NCBI GenBank assembly: GCA_035526335.1
Contig: DATLCN010000003.1
Coordinates: forward strand, 1 to 64,000
Direction of reading: 5' to 3'
Length of the DNA: 64,000 nt
Source of the DNA: GCA-2861595 sp035526335
GTDB taxonomy: Bacteria; Actinomycetota; Acidimicrobiia; Acidimicrobiales; GCA-2861595
A program made the position numbers and the translations under genes. The notes under the pieces are model-generated. The model ran no database searches. It saw nothing but the letters and a program-made list of their open reading frames with translations, and was not told the origin of the DNA. Below, one piece after another: positions 32,704 through 42,812 of this stretch. The stretch's first letter is position 1. Every line of letters starts with the position of its first letter.

Positions 32704-33342
32704 GTGCGTGCCCGCGTGGCTCAGGTGCTGGTGACCGCGGTGACGGTTCTGCTGCTCGCCGGTGGATCCTGCAAGTCGGGTAAATCCGGCGGCCCCGACC
32801 CGACGGTGCCCACCAAGCCGGCGCCGGCGACCACCACGACGACAGTGCCGGCGGACCCGTACGCCATCCCCAACGTGATCGACGAGGCCTACGTCAACCG
32901 AGTCCTCGCCGCTCTAGACCAGATCGACGGCGACGTGCTGCGGCGAGTAGTCGCTACGGGCGGCATCGATCCCGAAGTGTTGAAGATGCTTCGTGCCATC
33001 TACAACGATCCGCAGTATGAGATCGAGTTGCAGAGCCTTCGCGATCTGCTCGGGCGGGGATTCGGCAACTTCAAGTCACCGCCGGGAAACCGGAGGACTC
33101 TCGTCGATCGTCTAGTGACGGCGGGGCAAGGGTGCATTCTCATAGAGGCCGAGACGGAGTTCTCTCAGGTCCTGAAGAACGAGCCGCCGGACCTGCCGGA
33201 GGAGATCGAGCTGTTCACGCTGCGTTCAATTCAACAAGGTGCGAAAGAGCGTGGTCTCAATCCGACTCCATGGTCCATCGTGAATGCTGAGGTAATAAAG
33301 CGGGGCGCTACGCCGAAACAGAGGGCAACATGCGACGAGTAG
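32704..33342 (+). CDS. Secreted (probable lipo-)protein of unknown function
   Basis: A 212-aa protein with a hydrophobic signal (VAQVLVTAVTVLLLAGGSC) ending in a Cys; the -3 residue is Gly, so it is an imperfect lipobox. A Thr/Pro/Ala linker (TVPTKPAPATTTTTVPA) follows, then an alpha-helical domain (about 55-210) with two cysteines (GCILIEAE, ATCDE). I recognise no family. GTG 32704 with no strong ribosome site. Its last 13 bases overlap the next secreted-protein gene, so the pair is probably one functional unit. Confidence 0.65.
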   Translation: MRARVAQVLVTAVTVLLLAGGSCKSGKSGGPDPTVPTKPAPATTTTTVPADPYAIPNVIDEAYVNRVLAALDQIDGDVLRRVVATGGIDPEVLKMLRAIYNDPQYEIELQSLRDLLGRGFGNFKSPPGNRRTLVDRLVTAGQGCILIEAETEFSQVLKNEPPDLPEEIELFTLRSIQQGAKERGLNPTPWSIVNAEVIKRGATPKQRATCDE

Positions 33343-34175
33343 CACTGGCGGGCTTCTTGGCAAGCATCCAGATCTGCACCTTCGCCGTAGCGGCGGCTGG
33401 TGAGGGTGCCACCTCAGGCGATTGTGAAGAGAGTCAAGTTGTCAGAGGCAGAGACAAGGTCACGCATGTGGTTTGCGCCGCGCGTAGAACCGAGACGCGT
33501 CCGGGGTCGACCGGACCTACGGCGTCGCTCAGGTCGCCGGCGCGGCGGGTTCGGCCAATCCTTCCGAGCATCGTTCGAGTTCCTGTGCTTAGGAATGTGC
33601 CGCCGGTCGGGGAGTGCCGCAGTCGGGGGAGCTGGACGATCACGCGGGAGGAGCTGGACCGGCCGGAGAACCGGCTGCTGCGGGACTGGTTCGCCATCGT
33701 CAACCGGCTGCCTCGGTGCCCCAGTGTCGAGATCCCTCCAGAGGAGCTCGCGGTGGAGGTGCTCGAGCGCTTTCCGCTGCCGGCGCCGAAGCCGGCTATT
33801 GCCCCCGGGCGGGCTATCGCCGGCAAGCTGGCTTATCTGGAGCCGAACCTGGCAGCGCCGGTTGTCGCCGGCAAGCCGACGGTCAACAACGTCCTCCCTA
33901 CAGCCCTTGGCGACCTGGCCGTGACCGCTACGGCCGTGTACTACGTCGACTGGGGTGACGTGGAGACCGGGCCCCATCCCGGTCCCGGCGGGCCGTGGCC
34001 CAACGGGAACATCACGCATTCGTGGTCGAACGCCGATGTCTATGACATCGAGGTCACCGCGGAGTGGACTGTCCGCTGGCGTCTTGGGGCCGAGCAGGGG
34101 ACCCTCACCGTGCCGACGGAGGGCACCATCGAGGACTTCCAGGTCAACCAGCTCCAGGCTGTCCGCAACAGCTGA
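33330..34175 (+). CDS. Secreted protein with PKD-like C-terminal domain
   Basis: A 281-aa protein with a signal peptide (RRVALAGFLASIQICTFAVA, cut near AAAGEGA), a basic proline-rich middle region, and a C-terminal beta domain containing YYVDWGDVETGPHPGPG and ITHSWSNADVYDIEVTAEW. The W-G-D ... THxW...YDIxVTA pattern is that of a PKD (Ig-like) fold. It overlaps the upstream lipoprotein-like gene by 13 bases. Function unknown; likely an envelope protein that acts with its neighbour. Confidence 0.65.
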   Translation: MRRVALAGFLASIQICTFAVAAAGEGATSGDCEESQVVRGRDKVTHVVCAARRTETRPGSTGPTASLRSPARRVRPILPSIVRVPVLRNVPPVGECRSRGSWTITREELDRPENRLLRDWFAIVNRLPRCPSVEIPPEELAVEVLERFPLPAPKPAIAPGRAIAGKLAYLEPNLAAPVVAGKPTVNNVLPTALGDLAVTATAVYYVDWGDVETGPHPGPGGPWPNGNITHSWSNADVYDIEVTAEWTVRWRLGAEQGTLTVPTEGTIEDFQVNQLQAVRNS

Positions 34176-34255
34176 CGGGTCCGTACCGGAAACCCCCCCC
34201 CATCCATTCTGGCGCCCAGCCTCGCCGGCGCATGGCGTGGCCTGATCCCCTGCCT

Positions 34256-34327
34256 CGCCGAGTGCGCCTACCGCGCCGAGTGCGCCTACCGCGCCGAGCG
34301 CCCCTGCCGCGCCGAGCGCGCCTTCGG
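34256..34327 (+). repeat. Four 18-bp tandem repeats before the second PyrR element
   Basis: Units of the type CGCCGAGTGCGCCTACCG occur at 34256, 34274, 34292 and 34310; the first two are identical, the last two diverge at a few positions. They are non-coding and end 42 bases before the duplicated pyr leader. They may mark the breakpoint of the insertion that separates pyrB from pyrC. Confidence 0.8.
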
Positions 34328-34368
34328 GTAGCGATGGTTCCGTTGACGGGCCTGCTAACTTCGTCGAT

Positions 34369-34400
34369 ACCGTCAAGCGGGTCCCGTGAGGCCCGCACGG
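34369..34400 (+). promoter_or_regulatory. PyrR-binding RNA hairpin before pyrC (copy 2)
   Basis: Base-for-base identical over 32 bases to the element before pyrR (29514-29545), including the GCGGG/CCCGC stem (34377-34381 with 34392-34396) and the UCCCGUGAGG loop. It precedes a ribosome site (AGAGG, 34402-34406) and ATG 34412 of the leader ORF. PyrR should bind here as it does upstream of pyrR and so control the pyrC-carAB-pyrD-pyrF operon. Confidence 0.8.
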
Positions 34401-34411
34401 CAGAGGTGAGC

Positions 34412-34558
34412 ATGGCTGAACAGCACCGTGCAGTGGCGCCCCCGGATGGGGGCTTTTTCTCTGTGCGGGCACGGCTGGAGCGGGGTTGTGCGATGCCGGT
34501 GCCATCGCCGCCCCACCGACGCGATGCCCTCGGCGCCCCCGCACAGGTGCGTCCATGA
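34412..34558 (+). CDS. Leader peptide ORF of the pyrC operon, relic of the pyrR 5' end
   Basis: A 48-codon ORF whose N-terminus MAEQHRAVAPPDGGFF matches PyrR (MAERERALAPPAGGVF) at 11 of 16 positions and which follows an identical upstream leader. After that the similarity ends. It is too short to be a PyrR. Its stop TGA overlaps the pyrC ATG (ATGA), so translating ribosomes would be handed to pyrC. Within it lies a terminator-like hairpin (34438-34458). I propose it as a regulatory leader ORF rather than a functional protein; it is not normally annotated. Confidence 0.65.
   Translation: MAEQHRAVAPPDGGFFSVRARLERGCAMPVPSPPHRRDALGAPAQVRP
34438..34458 (+). terminator. Attenuator-like hairpin in the pyrC leader ORF
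   Basis: GCCCCC (34438-34443) pairs with GGGGGC (34448-34453) around a GGAT loop, followed directly by five Ts. The equivalent hairpin in pyrR itself (29581-29598) has a longer stem but no T-run. A ribosome translating the leader ORF would disrupt it, while an untranslated RNA would fold it. Confidence 0.6.
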
Positions 34559-35871
34559 CGGCTACCGGCGCTCGCCGGCCCCACCTCGTCGTCCGGGGGG
34601 GCACTGTCGTCGACCCCGCCGGCACCCGCACCGCCGACGTGCTCATCAGCGCGGACACCGGCACGGTCGTCGAGGTCGGACCGGACGCCGGCAACCACGC
34701 CCCCGCCGGCACCACCGTCCTCGATGCCCGCGGCTGCATCGTCGCCCCCGGCCTGGTCGACCTCCACACCCACCTCCGGGAGCCCGGCGCCGAGGAGGCT
34801 GAGACCGTCGAGTCCGGTTCACGGGCCGCGGCCCTGGGCGGATACACCGCCATCCTCGCCATGCCCAACACCGACCCGCCCATCGACTCCGCGGCGGTCG
34901 TGCGCCAGGTGCTGGACCTCGGCTCCACCGCCCTATGTCAGGTGGCAGTGGCCGGCGCCATCACCGTGGGACGCCGAGGAGAGCGCCTTGCGCCCATGGC
35001 GGAAATGGCTGCACTCGGCGTGCGCCTGTTCACCGACGACGGCAACGGCGTGCAGGACTCGCGCCTCATGCGCCGGGCCATGGAGTACGGGTCCGGCCTC
35101 GGCGTGACCCTGGCCCAGCACTGCGAGGATGGTGCCCTTGCCGCCGGTGGCCACATGCACGAGGGTGAATGGTCGAGCCGCCTGGGCGTTCCCGGAATAC
35201 CGGCCGAGGCCGAGGAGCTCATGGTGATGCGCGACATCAGCCTCGCCAGGCTGACCGGAGCCCGGCTCCACCTGCTTCACCTCTCCACCGCCGGCTCGGT
35301 GGCCATGGTCGCCGCGGCCCGCGCCCGGGGCATCGCCGTCACCGCCGAGGTCGCCCCCCACCACTTCACGCTCACCCACGACGAACTCGCCGGCTACGAC
35401 GCCCTCTTCAAGGTCAACCCGCCCCTGCGGACGGCCGCCGACGTGGACGCCGTCAAGGCTGGCTTGCAGAATGGCAGCATCGACGCCATCGCCACCGACC
35501 ACGCCCCCCACCCTCAAGAGGCCAAGGAGGCTCCCTTCGACCAGGCCCCACCGGGGATGCTCGGCCTGGAGACGGCGCTGTCGCTAACCCTGAGCGAGCT
35601 CCACCTCCCAATCGAAAGGGTTCTCGCACTGCTGTCATGGCAGCCGGCGGCCATCGCCGGCCTCGCCGCCGAGCACGGCGGTCCCATCGCAGAAGGTGCC
35701 CCCGCCGATCTCTGTGTGATCGACCCGGCCGAGACATGGGTCGTCGAACCCGAGCGCCTGGCCAGCCGCAGCCGCAACACCCCCTACGCCGGGCGCAAGA
35801 TGACCGGCCGCGTTCGCCACACCGTCTATAGAGGTGAGCCCGTGGTCATCGACGGCGAGGCCCAGCGATGA
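34555..35871 (+). CDS. pyrC: Dihydroorotase
   Basis: Third step of UMP synthesis; cyclises carbamoyl aspartate. 438 aa, multifunctional class I type. Metal ligands and motifs: VDLHTHLREPGAEEAETVES (HxH), MPNTDPP, AQHCEDGALAAGGHMHEG, HLLHLSTAGSV, AEVAPHHFTLTHDEL, and DAIATDHAPHPQEAKEAPFD with the catalytic Asp. ATG 34555 is fixed by overlap with the leader ORF stop. Its own stop overlaps the first of two mini-ORFs (ATGA) that lead into carA. Confidence 0.95.
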   Translation: MTATGARRPHLVVRGGTVVDPAGTRTADVLISADTGTVVEVGPDAGNHAPAGTTVLDARGCIVAPGLVDLHTHLREPGAEEAETVESGSRAAALGGYTAILAMPNTDPPIDSAAVVRQVLDLGSTALCQVAVAGAITVGRRGERLAPMAEMAALGVRLFTDDGNGVQDSRLMRRAMEYGSGLGVTLAQHCEDGALAAGGHMHEGEWSSRLGVPGIPAEAEELMVMRDISLARLTGARLHLLHLSTAGSVAMVAAARARGIAVTAEVAPHHFTLTHDELAGYDALFKVNPPLRTAADVDAVKAGLQNGSIDAIATDHAPHPQEAKEAPFDQAPPGMLGLETALSLTLSELHLPIERVLALLSWQPAAIAGLAAEHGGPIAEGAPADLCVIDPAETWVVEPERLASRSRNTPYAGRKMTGRVRHTVYRGEPVVIDGEAQR

Positions 35872-35969
35872 CCGCTTCTCGCGGTGAAAGCGAGCGCACC
35901 GGTGCGACATCTCCCCGCCAGGACGATGGGGAGACGTCGTGTGCCGGCGCCGGCGGGGTCCGACGATGA
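35868..35969 (+). CDS. Mini-ORF 1 between pyrC and carA
   Basis: A 33-codon ORF that starts in the pyrC stop (ATGA at 35868) and whose stop overlaps the start of the next mini-ORF (ATGA at 35966). It begins Met-Thr-Ala, as do mini-ORF 2 and carA. The sequence has no recognisable domain. Whether it is translated as a product or only carries ribosomes to the next start is unknown. Confidence 0.5.
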   Translation: MTASRGESERTGATSPRQDDGETSCAGAGGVRR

Positions 35970-36044
35970 CCGCCACCCCGGCCCTCCGTGCCGACGCCCG
36001 CGGGCTCCGACGATGACCGCCATTCCGGCCCTCCGTGGCGACGC
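35957..36044 (+). repeat. 47-bp-period duplication of the carA start
   Basis: The copy at 35957-35997 and the copy at 36004-36044 match at 37 of 41 positions, including the shared TCCGACGATGACCGCC with its ATG. The period is not a multiple of three, so the first copy reads out of frame with carA and forms mini-ORF 2. Confidence 0.8.
35966..36016 (+). CDS. Mini-ORF 2 between pyrC and carA
   Basis: A 16-codon ORF (MTATPALRADARGLRR) created by the duplication of the carA start. It begins in the stop of mini-ORF 1 and its own stop overlaps the carA ATG at 36013. Thus three consecutive ATGA overlaps link pyrC to carA. Its N-terminus MTATPALRAD mirrors CarA's MTAIPALRGD. Not expected to be a functional protein. 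Confidence 0.5.
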   Translation: MTATPALRADARGLRR

Positions 36045-37134
36045 GCTGCTCGTGCTCGCCGACGGGACGAAATTCGAGGGAGCAGCCTTCGGCGCCGCTG
36101 CCCCCGACGGGGTCGCCACAGGCGAGGCCGTGTTCAACACCGTCATGAGCGGCTACCAGGAGGTCATCACCGATCCCTCCTACGCCGGCCAGGTGATCGC
36201 CTTCACCTACCCGCACCTCGGCAACTACGGCGTCACCCCCGACGACAACGAGAGCGCCCGCCCCTCCTGCCGCGGCGTCATCGCCCGGGACCTCGCCCGC
36301 CGCCCCAGCAACTGGCGCGCCACCGAGACCCTCGACGCCTTCCTGACGAGACACGGGGTCCCCGGCATCACCGGCGTCGACACCCGCCGGCTCACCCGCC
36401 ACCTCCGCGAAGCCGGCTCCATGTCGTGCGCCTTCGGCACCGCCGACGAGGTCAGCCTCAAACAGGCGGCGACGGCGGAATCCGGCACCGAGGGGATGGA
36501 CATGGTCGCCGGCGTCACCACCACCGGGGCCTACTCCCTCGCCGGCGAAGGCCCCCTCCGCGTGGTGGCCTACGACTTCGGCATCAAGCGCACCATCCTG
36601 CGCCACCTCCAGACCTTCGCCTCTGTCGACGTCGTCCCCGCCGCGACCTCCGCGGCCGAGGTCCTGGCCCGCAATCCCGACGGCGTCTTCCTCTCCAACG
36701 GCCCCGGTGACCCCGCCCCACTCACCTACGCCACCAAGGCCATTACCGACCTTCTCGGCGAGGTTCCGATATTCGGCATCTGTCTGGGGCACCAGCTCCT
36801 CGGCGCCGCCCTCGGCGGCCAGACCTACAAGCTGAAGTTCGGCCATCACGGCGGGAACCATCCGGTCCGCCGCCTCGCCACCGGCGCGGTCGAGATCACC
36901 AGCCAGAACCACAACTACGCCGTCACCGAAGGCACCATCCCCAGTGCCGACGTCACCCACGTCAACCTCAACGACGGCGTCGTCGAAGGCCTGCGCTCCA
37001 CCCAGGCGCCGGCATTCTCCGTCCAGTACCACCCCGAGGCCGGCCCCGGCCCCCACGACGCCCGCTACCTCTTCGCCGAGTTCCGCCATCTCATGGAGAG
37101 CCACATCTCCGCCGGCACCGGAGCCACCCGCTAG
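36013..37134 (+). CDS. carA: Carbamoyl phosphate synthase, small (glutaminase) subunit
   Basis: Releases ammonia from glutamine and channels it to CarB. 373 aa from ATG 36013. N-terminal CPSase domain (ALLVLADGTKFEGAAFG, VFNTVMSGYQEVITDPSYAG) and C-terminal class I glutaminase with GICLGHQLLGAALGG (nucleophile Cys) and VQYHPEAGPGPHD (His and Glu). A longer open frame upstream (to 35884) is not used because it overlaps the mini-ORFs and adds no conserved sequence. The start is reached through three ATGA overlaps from pyrC. Confidence 0.94.
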   Translation: MTAIPALRGDALLVLADGTKFEGAAFGAAAPDGVATGEAVFNTVMSGYQEVITDPSYAGQVIAFTYPHLGNYGVTPDDNESARPSCRGVIARDLARRPSNWRATETLDAFLTRHGVPGITGVDTRRLTRHLREAGSMSCAFGTADEVSLKQAATAESGTEGMDMVAGVTTTGAYSLAGEGPLRVVAYDFGIKRTILRHLQTFASVDVVPAATSAAEVLARNPDGVFLSNGPGDPAPLTYATKAITDLLGEVPIFGICLGHQLLGAALGGQTYKLKFGHHGGNHPVRRLATGAVEITSQNHNYAVTEGTIPSADVTHVNLNDGVVEGLRSTQAPAFSVQYHPEAGPGPHDARYLFAEFRHLMESHISAGTGATR

Positions 37135-37230
37135 ATGCCGATGCCCTGCGCCCGCCATCCGAACCTCGCCGAGGCCGGCCATCGAAACTGCGTCGATCCG
37201 ACCGATATGTCCGCCGGAGCTGCTCGTTAG
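37135..37230 (+). CDS. Mini-ORF filling the carA-carB gap
   Basis: A 31-codon ORF occupying exactly the gap: its ATG follows the carA TAG with no base between, and its TAG is followed directly by the carB ATG. The end of the mini-ORF (CCGCCGGAGCTGCTCGTTAG then ATGCCGAGAC) resembles the end of carA (GCCGG..AGCCACCCGCTAG then ATGCCGATGC), so the region looks like a copied junction (37107-37142 and 37209-37236). The codon use is ordinary and no function is recognised. Confidence 0.5.
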   Translation: MPMPCARHPNLAEAGHRNCVDPTDMSAGAAR

Positions 37231-40620
<3,390 letters not shown>

Positions 40621-40729
40621 GCCGCCGGCCGCGAAAGTCCCGGCGCTCCGCATGAAGAACGTGCGCCGCCTCCTTCAGTTTCGATCACATACCGCCCGGA
40701 ATCGGGAGGGTATGTACCCGGGAGCCGAC

Positions 40730-41680
40730 ATGGCCACGGCCATCGGGTCCGTGTCGTTGCCGAACCCGGTGATGACGGCCTCGGGCACGGCCGGCCATGG
40801 CGCCGAGCTGGGCGCCTACGTGGAGCTGGCCGGGCTCGGCGCCGTCGTGGTGAAGTCGCTCCATGCCGCCCCGTACGCGGGCAACGCTGCTCCCCGCCTC
40901 CACGAGACGCCAGGGGGCGGCATGTTGAACAGCGTCGGCCTCCAGGGGCCCGGTGTCGAGGCGTGGCTCGAGAACGACCTGCCGCCGCTGCTGGCCGCCG
41001 GCGCCCGGGTGGTAGCGAGCATCTGGGGCCTCACCGTCGAGGACTACGCCAAGGCCGCGGCTCTGCTCGCCGGCGCCCCGCCCGAGGTGGTGGCGGTCGA
41101 GGTCAACCTCAGCTGCCCCAACGTCGAAGCGCGCCGGAGCGTCTTCGCCCACTCGGCCACGGCCACCGCCGATGCCGTTGCCGCCGCGGCCGCGGCCGGC
41201 CGCCCCCGCTGGGCGAAGCTGAGCCCCAACGTCACCGACATCACCGAGATCGCCGGCGCCGCCGTGGATGCCGGCGCCGAGGCGCTCACCCTCGTCAACA
41301 CGCTCATGGCAATGGCCATCGATCCCGACACCCGCCGGCCCCGCCTCGGCAGTGGCGCCAACGGTGGCGGCCTGTCGGGCCCCGCCATCCATCCCGTCGC
41401 CGTGCGCGCCGTCTTCGACTGCCACGCCGCCTTTCCCGATGTGCCCATCGTCGGGGTGGGCGGCGTCACCACCGGTGAGGACGCCATCGAGCTCGTCCTG
41501 GCCGGCGCCGGCGCGGTGCAGGTCGGTACCGCCACCTTCGCCGACCCTCGTGCGTCCGCCCGGGTACTCGCCGGGATGACGCAGTGGATGGCCGTACACG
41601 ATGTGCGCCGCCTCACGGACCTCATCGGCGCCGCCCATGAAGAGGTTCATAGTGACGCGAGCCCCCGCCGGGGACCATGA
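40730..41680 (+). CDS. pyrD: Dihydroorotate dehydrogenase, class 1
   Basis: FMN-dependent oxidation of dihydroorotate to orotate. 316 aa. Motifs: PNPVMTASGT, VVVKSLHAAPYAGNAAPRL, NSVGLQGPGVEAWL, VEVNLSCPNVEARR with the class 1 active-site Cys, WAKLSPNVTDITEIA, and VGVGGVTTGEDAIELVLAGA with GTATFADPRA. ATG 40730 has GGGAG five bases upstream; in-frame ATGs at 40712 and 40652 would add short extensions that echo the carB C-terminus (VRRLLQF). The C-terminal tail after VRRLTDLIGAAH runs on about a dozen residues through the copied junction. Confidence 0.9.
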   Translation: MATAIGSVSLPNPVMTASGTAGHGAELGAYVELAGLGAVVVKSLHAAPYAGNAAPRLHETPGGGMLNSVGLQGPGVEAWLENDLPPLLAAGARVVASIWGLTVEDYAKAAALLAGAPPEVVAVEVNLSCPNVEARRSVFAHSATATADAVAAAAAAGRPRWAKLSPNVTDITEIAGAAVDAGAEALTLVNTLMAMAIDPDTRRPRLGSGANGGGLSGPAIHPVAVRAVFDCHAAFPDVPIVGVGGVTTGEDAIELVLAGAGAVQVGTATFADPRASARVLAGMTQWMAVHDVRRLTDLIGAAHEEVHSDASPRRGP

Positions 41681-41719
41681 TGTGGGCCGCCTCACCGAGT
41701 CGCCCGGAGATGCCCATGA
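41598..41719 (+). repeat. Duplicated pyrD-pyrF junction
   Basis: The 43-base stretch 41598-41640 (end of pyrD) matches 41677-41719 at 31 of 43 positions without gaps, including GCCGCCTCAC and the terminal GCCCATGA. The second copy ends in the likely pyrF start. Confidence 0.7.
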
Positions 41720-42477
41720 CCACCGCTGAGACAGCCACCGTCCCCCGCCAGAAATCCGACGTCCGCAATCGAATGGCCATCGCCCTCGACGTGGACGACG
41801 TCGTCGAGGCGGCCCGCATCGCCCGGGAGGTCCGTCCCTGGTTCGGCGTGGCCAAGGTCGGCCTCGAGCTGTTCAGCGCGGCCGGCCCCGACTCCATCGT
41901 CGAGATGGCGGACGCCGGCTACCGCGTCTTCCTCGATCTGAAGCTGCACGACATACCCACCACCGTGCGCCGGGCCGCGCAGGTGATCGCCGCGGTAGGA
42001 GCGTCGTATGTCACCATGCACGCGGCGGGCGGGCCGGCCATGCTGCGGGCGGGCGTCGAAGGGCTGACCCACGGTGCCGCCAGCGCCGGCGTTGAGCCAC
42101 CGGTCGCCCTAGCCGTCACCGTCCTGACCAGTGACAGCGACGTGCCGCCTCACGTCCTCGGCGCCCGGGTCAGGGCCGCGCTCGAAGCCGGATGTGGCGG
42201 GATCATCTGCGCCAGCTCCGACCTGCGCGAGGCGAAGATGCTCGCACCCCGCCTGGTCGCAGTGGTCCCGGGGATCCGCCCCGCCGGCGCCGGCCGGGAC
42301 GACCAGGCCAGGGCCTCCACGCCGCAGGCCGCACTGGCCGCGGGGGCCGATCTTCTGGTCGTCGGAAGGGCTGTCACCGCGGCCGCCGACAGGGCCAAGG
42401 CTGCGGCCGAGCTGGTGGGCCCGCTGGCCCTCGAACGACGTCAACGCCCAGATGATCCGGGCGTTCCCTCGCGCTAG
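41716..42477 (+). CDS. pyrF: Orotidine 5'-phosphate decarboxylase
   Basis: Last step to UMP. 253 aa from ATG 41716, with GGAGA five bases upstream; ATG 41677, which overlaps the pyrD stop (ATGA), is in frame and would add 13 residues encoded by the copied junction. Active-site D-x-K-x-x-D: RVFLDLKLHDIPTTVRRAAQ. The phosphate site VVPGIRPAGAGRDDQAR and GADLLVVGRAVT are intact. Ends the pyr operon; the next gene starts 10 bases after its TAG with its own -10 box (42475-42480). Confidence 0.93.
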   Translation: MTTAETATVPRQKSDVRNRMAIALDVDDVVEAARIAREVRPWFGVAKVGLELFSAAGPDSIVEMADAGYRVFLDLKLHDIPTTVRRAAQVIAAVGASYVTMHAAGGPAMLRAGVEGLTHGAASAGVEPPVALAVTVLTSDSDVPPHVLGARVRAALEAGCGGIICASSDLREAKMLAPRLVAVVPGIRPAGAGRDDQARASTPQAALAAGADLLVVGRAVTAAADRAKAAAELVGPLALERRQRPDDPGVPSR

Positions 42478-42487
42478 GGTGCCGGCC

Positions 42488-42808
42488 ATGCCACTGCCTC
42501 CCCCTCTCTCCGACGAGGACCGTGCCCGAGCGCTGGCGAAAGCGGCAGACTCCCGGCGAGCGCGGGCGGAGCTCAAGGAGAAGCTCAAGATGGGCTCCAT
42601 CACCCTCGACGAACTGCTCGACCAGGCGGAGCGCGACGAGGTCGTCGGCCGTACCAAGGTCGTCGTCGTCCTGGAATCCCTGCCGGGCCTCGGCAAGGTG
42701 AAGGCCCGCCGGCTCATGGAGCAGCTCAACATCAGTCCGGCCCGCCGTGTTCAGGGTCTGGGGGCCAAGCAGCGCGACGCTCTGCTCAGGGAGTTCGGGC
42801 AGCGCTGA
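42488..42808 (+). CDS. Mycobacterial-type integration host factor (mIHF)
   Basis: Essential DNA-bending nucleoid protein of actinobacteria. 106 aa with RARAELKEKLKMGSITLDEL, VGRTKVVVVLESLPGLGKVK and ARRLMEQLNISPARRVQGLG (helix-two-turns-helix and S13-like DNA-binding segment). ATG 42488 has TAGGGT (42475-42480) seven bases upstream and no ribosome site, consistent with leaderless expression. It lies in the conserved pyrF-mihF-gmk-rpoZ order and is a strong marker for Actinomycetota. Confidence 0.9.
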   Translation: MPLPPPLSDEDRARALAKAADSRRARAELKEKLKMGSITLDELLDQAERDEVVGRTKVVVVLESLPGLGKVKARRLMEQLNISPARRVQGLGAKQRDALLREFGQR

Positions 42809-42812
42809 ACGC

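Noticed and set aside
34256..34327. CRISPR-like array
   Set aside because: Direct tandem units of 18 bases without spacers; no cas genes.
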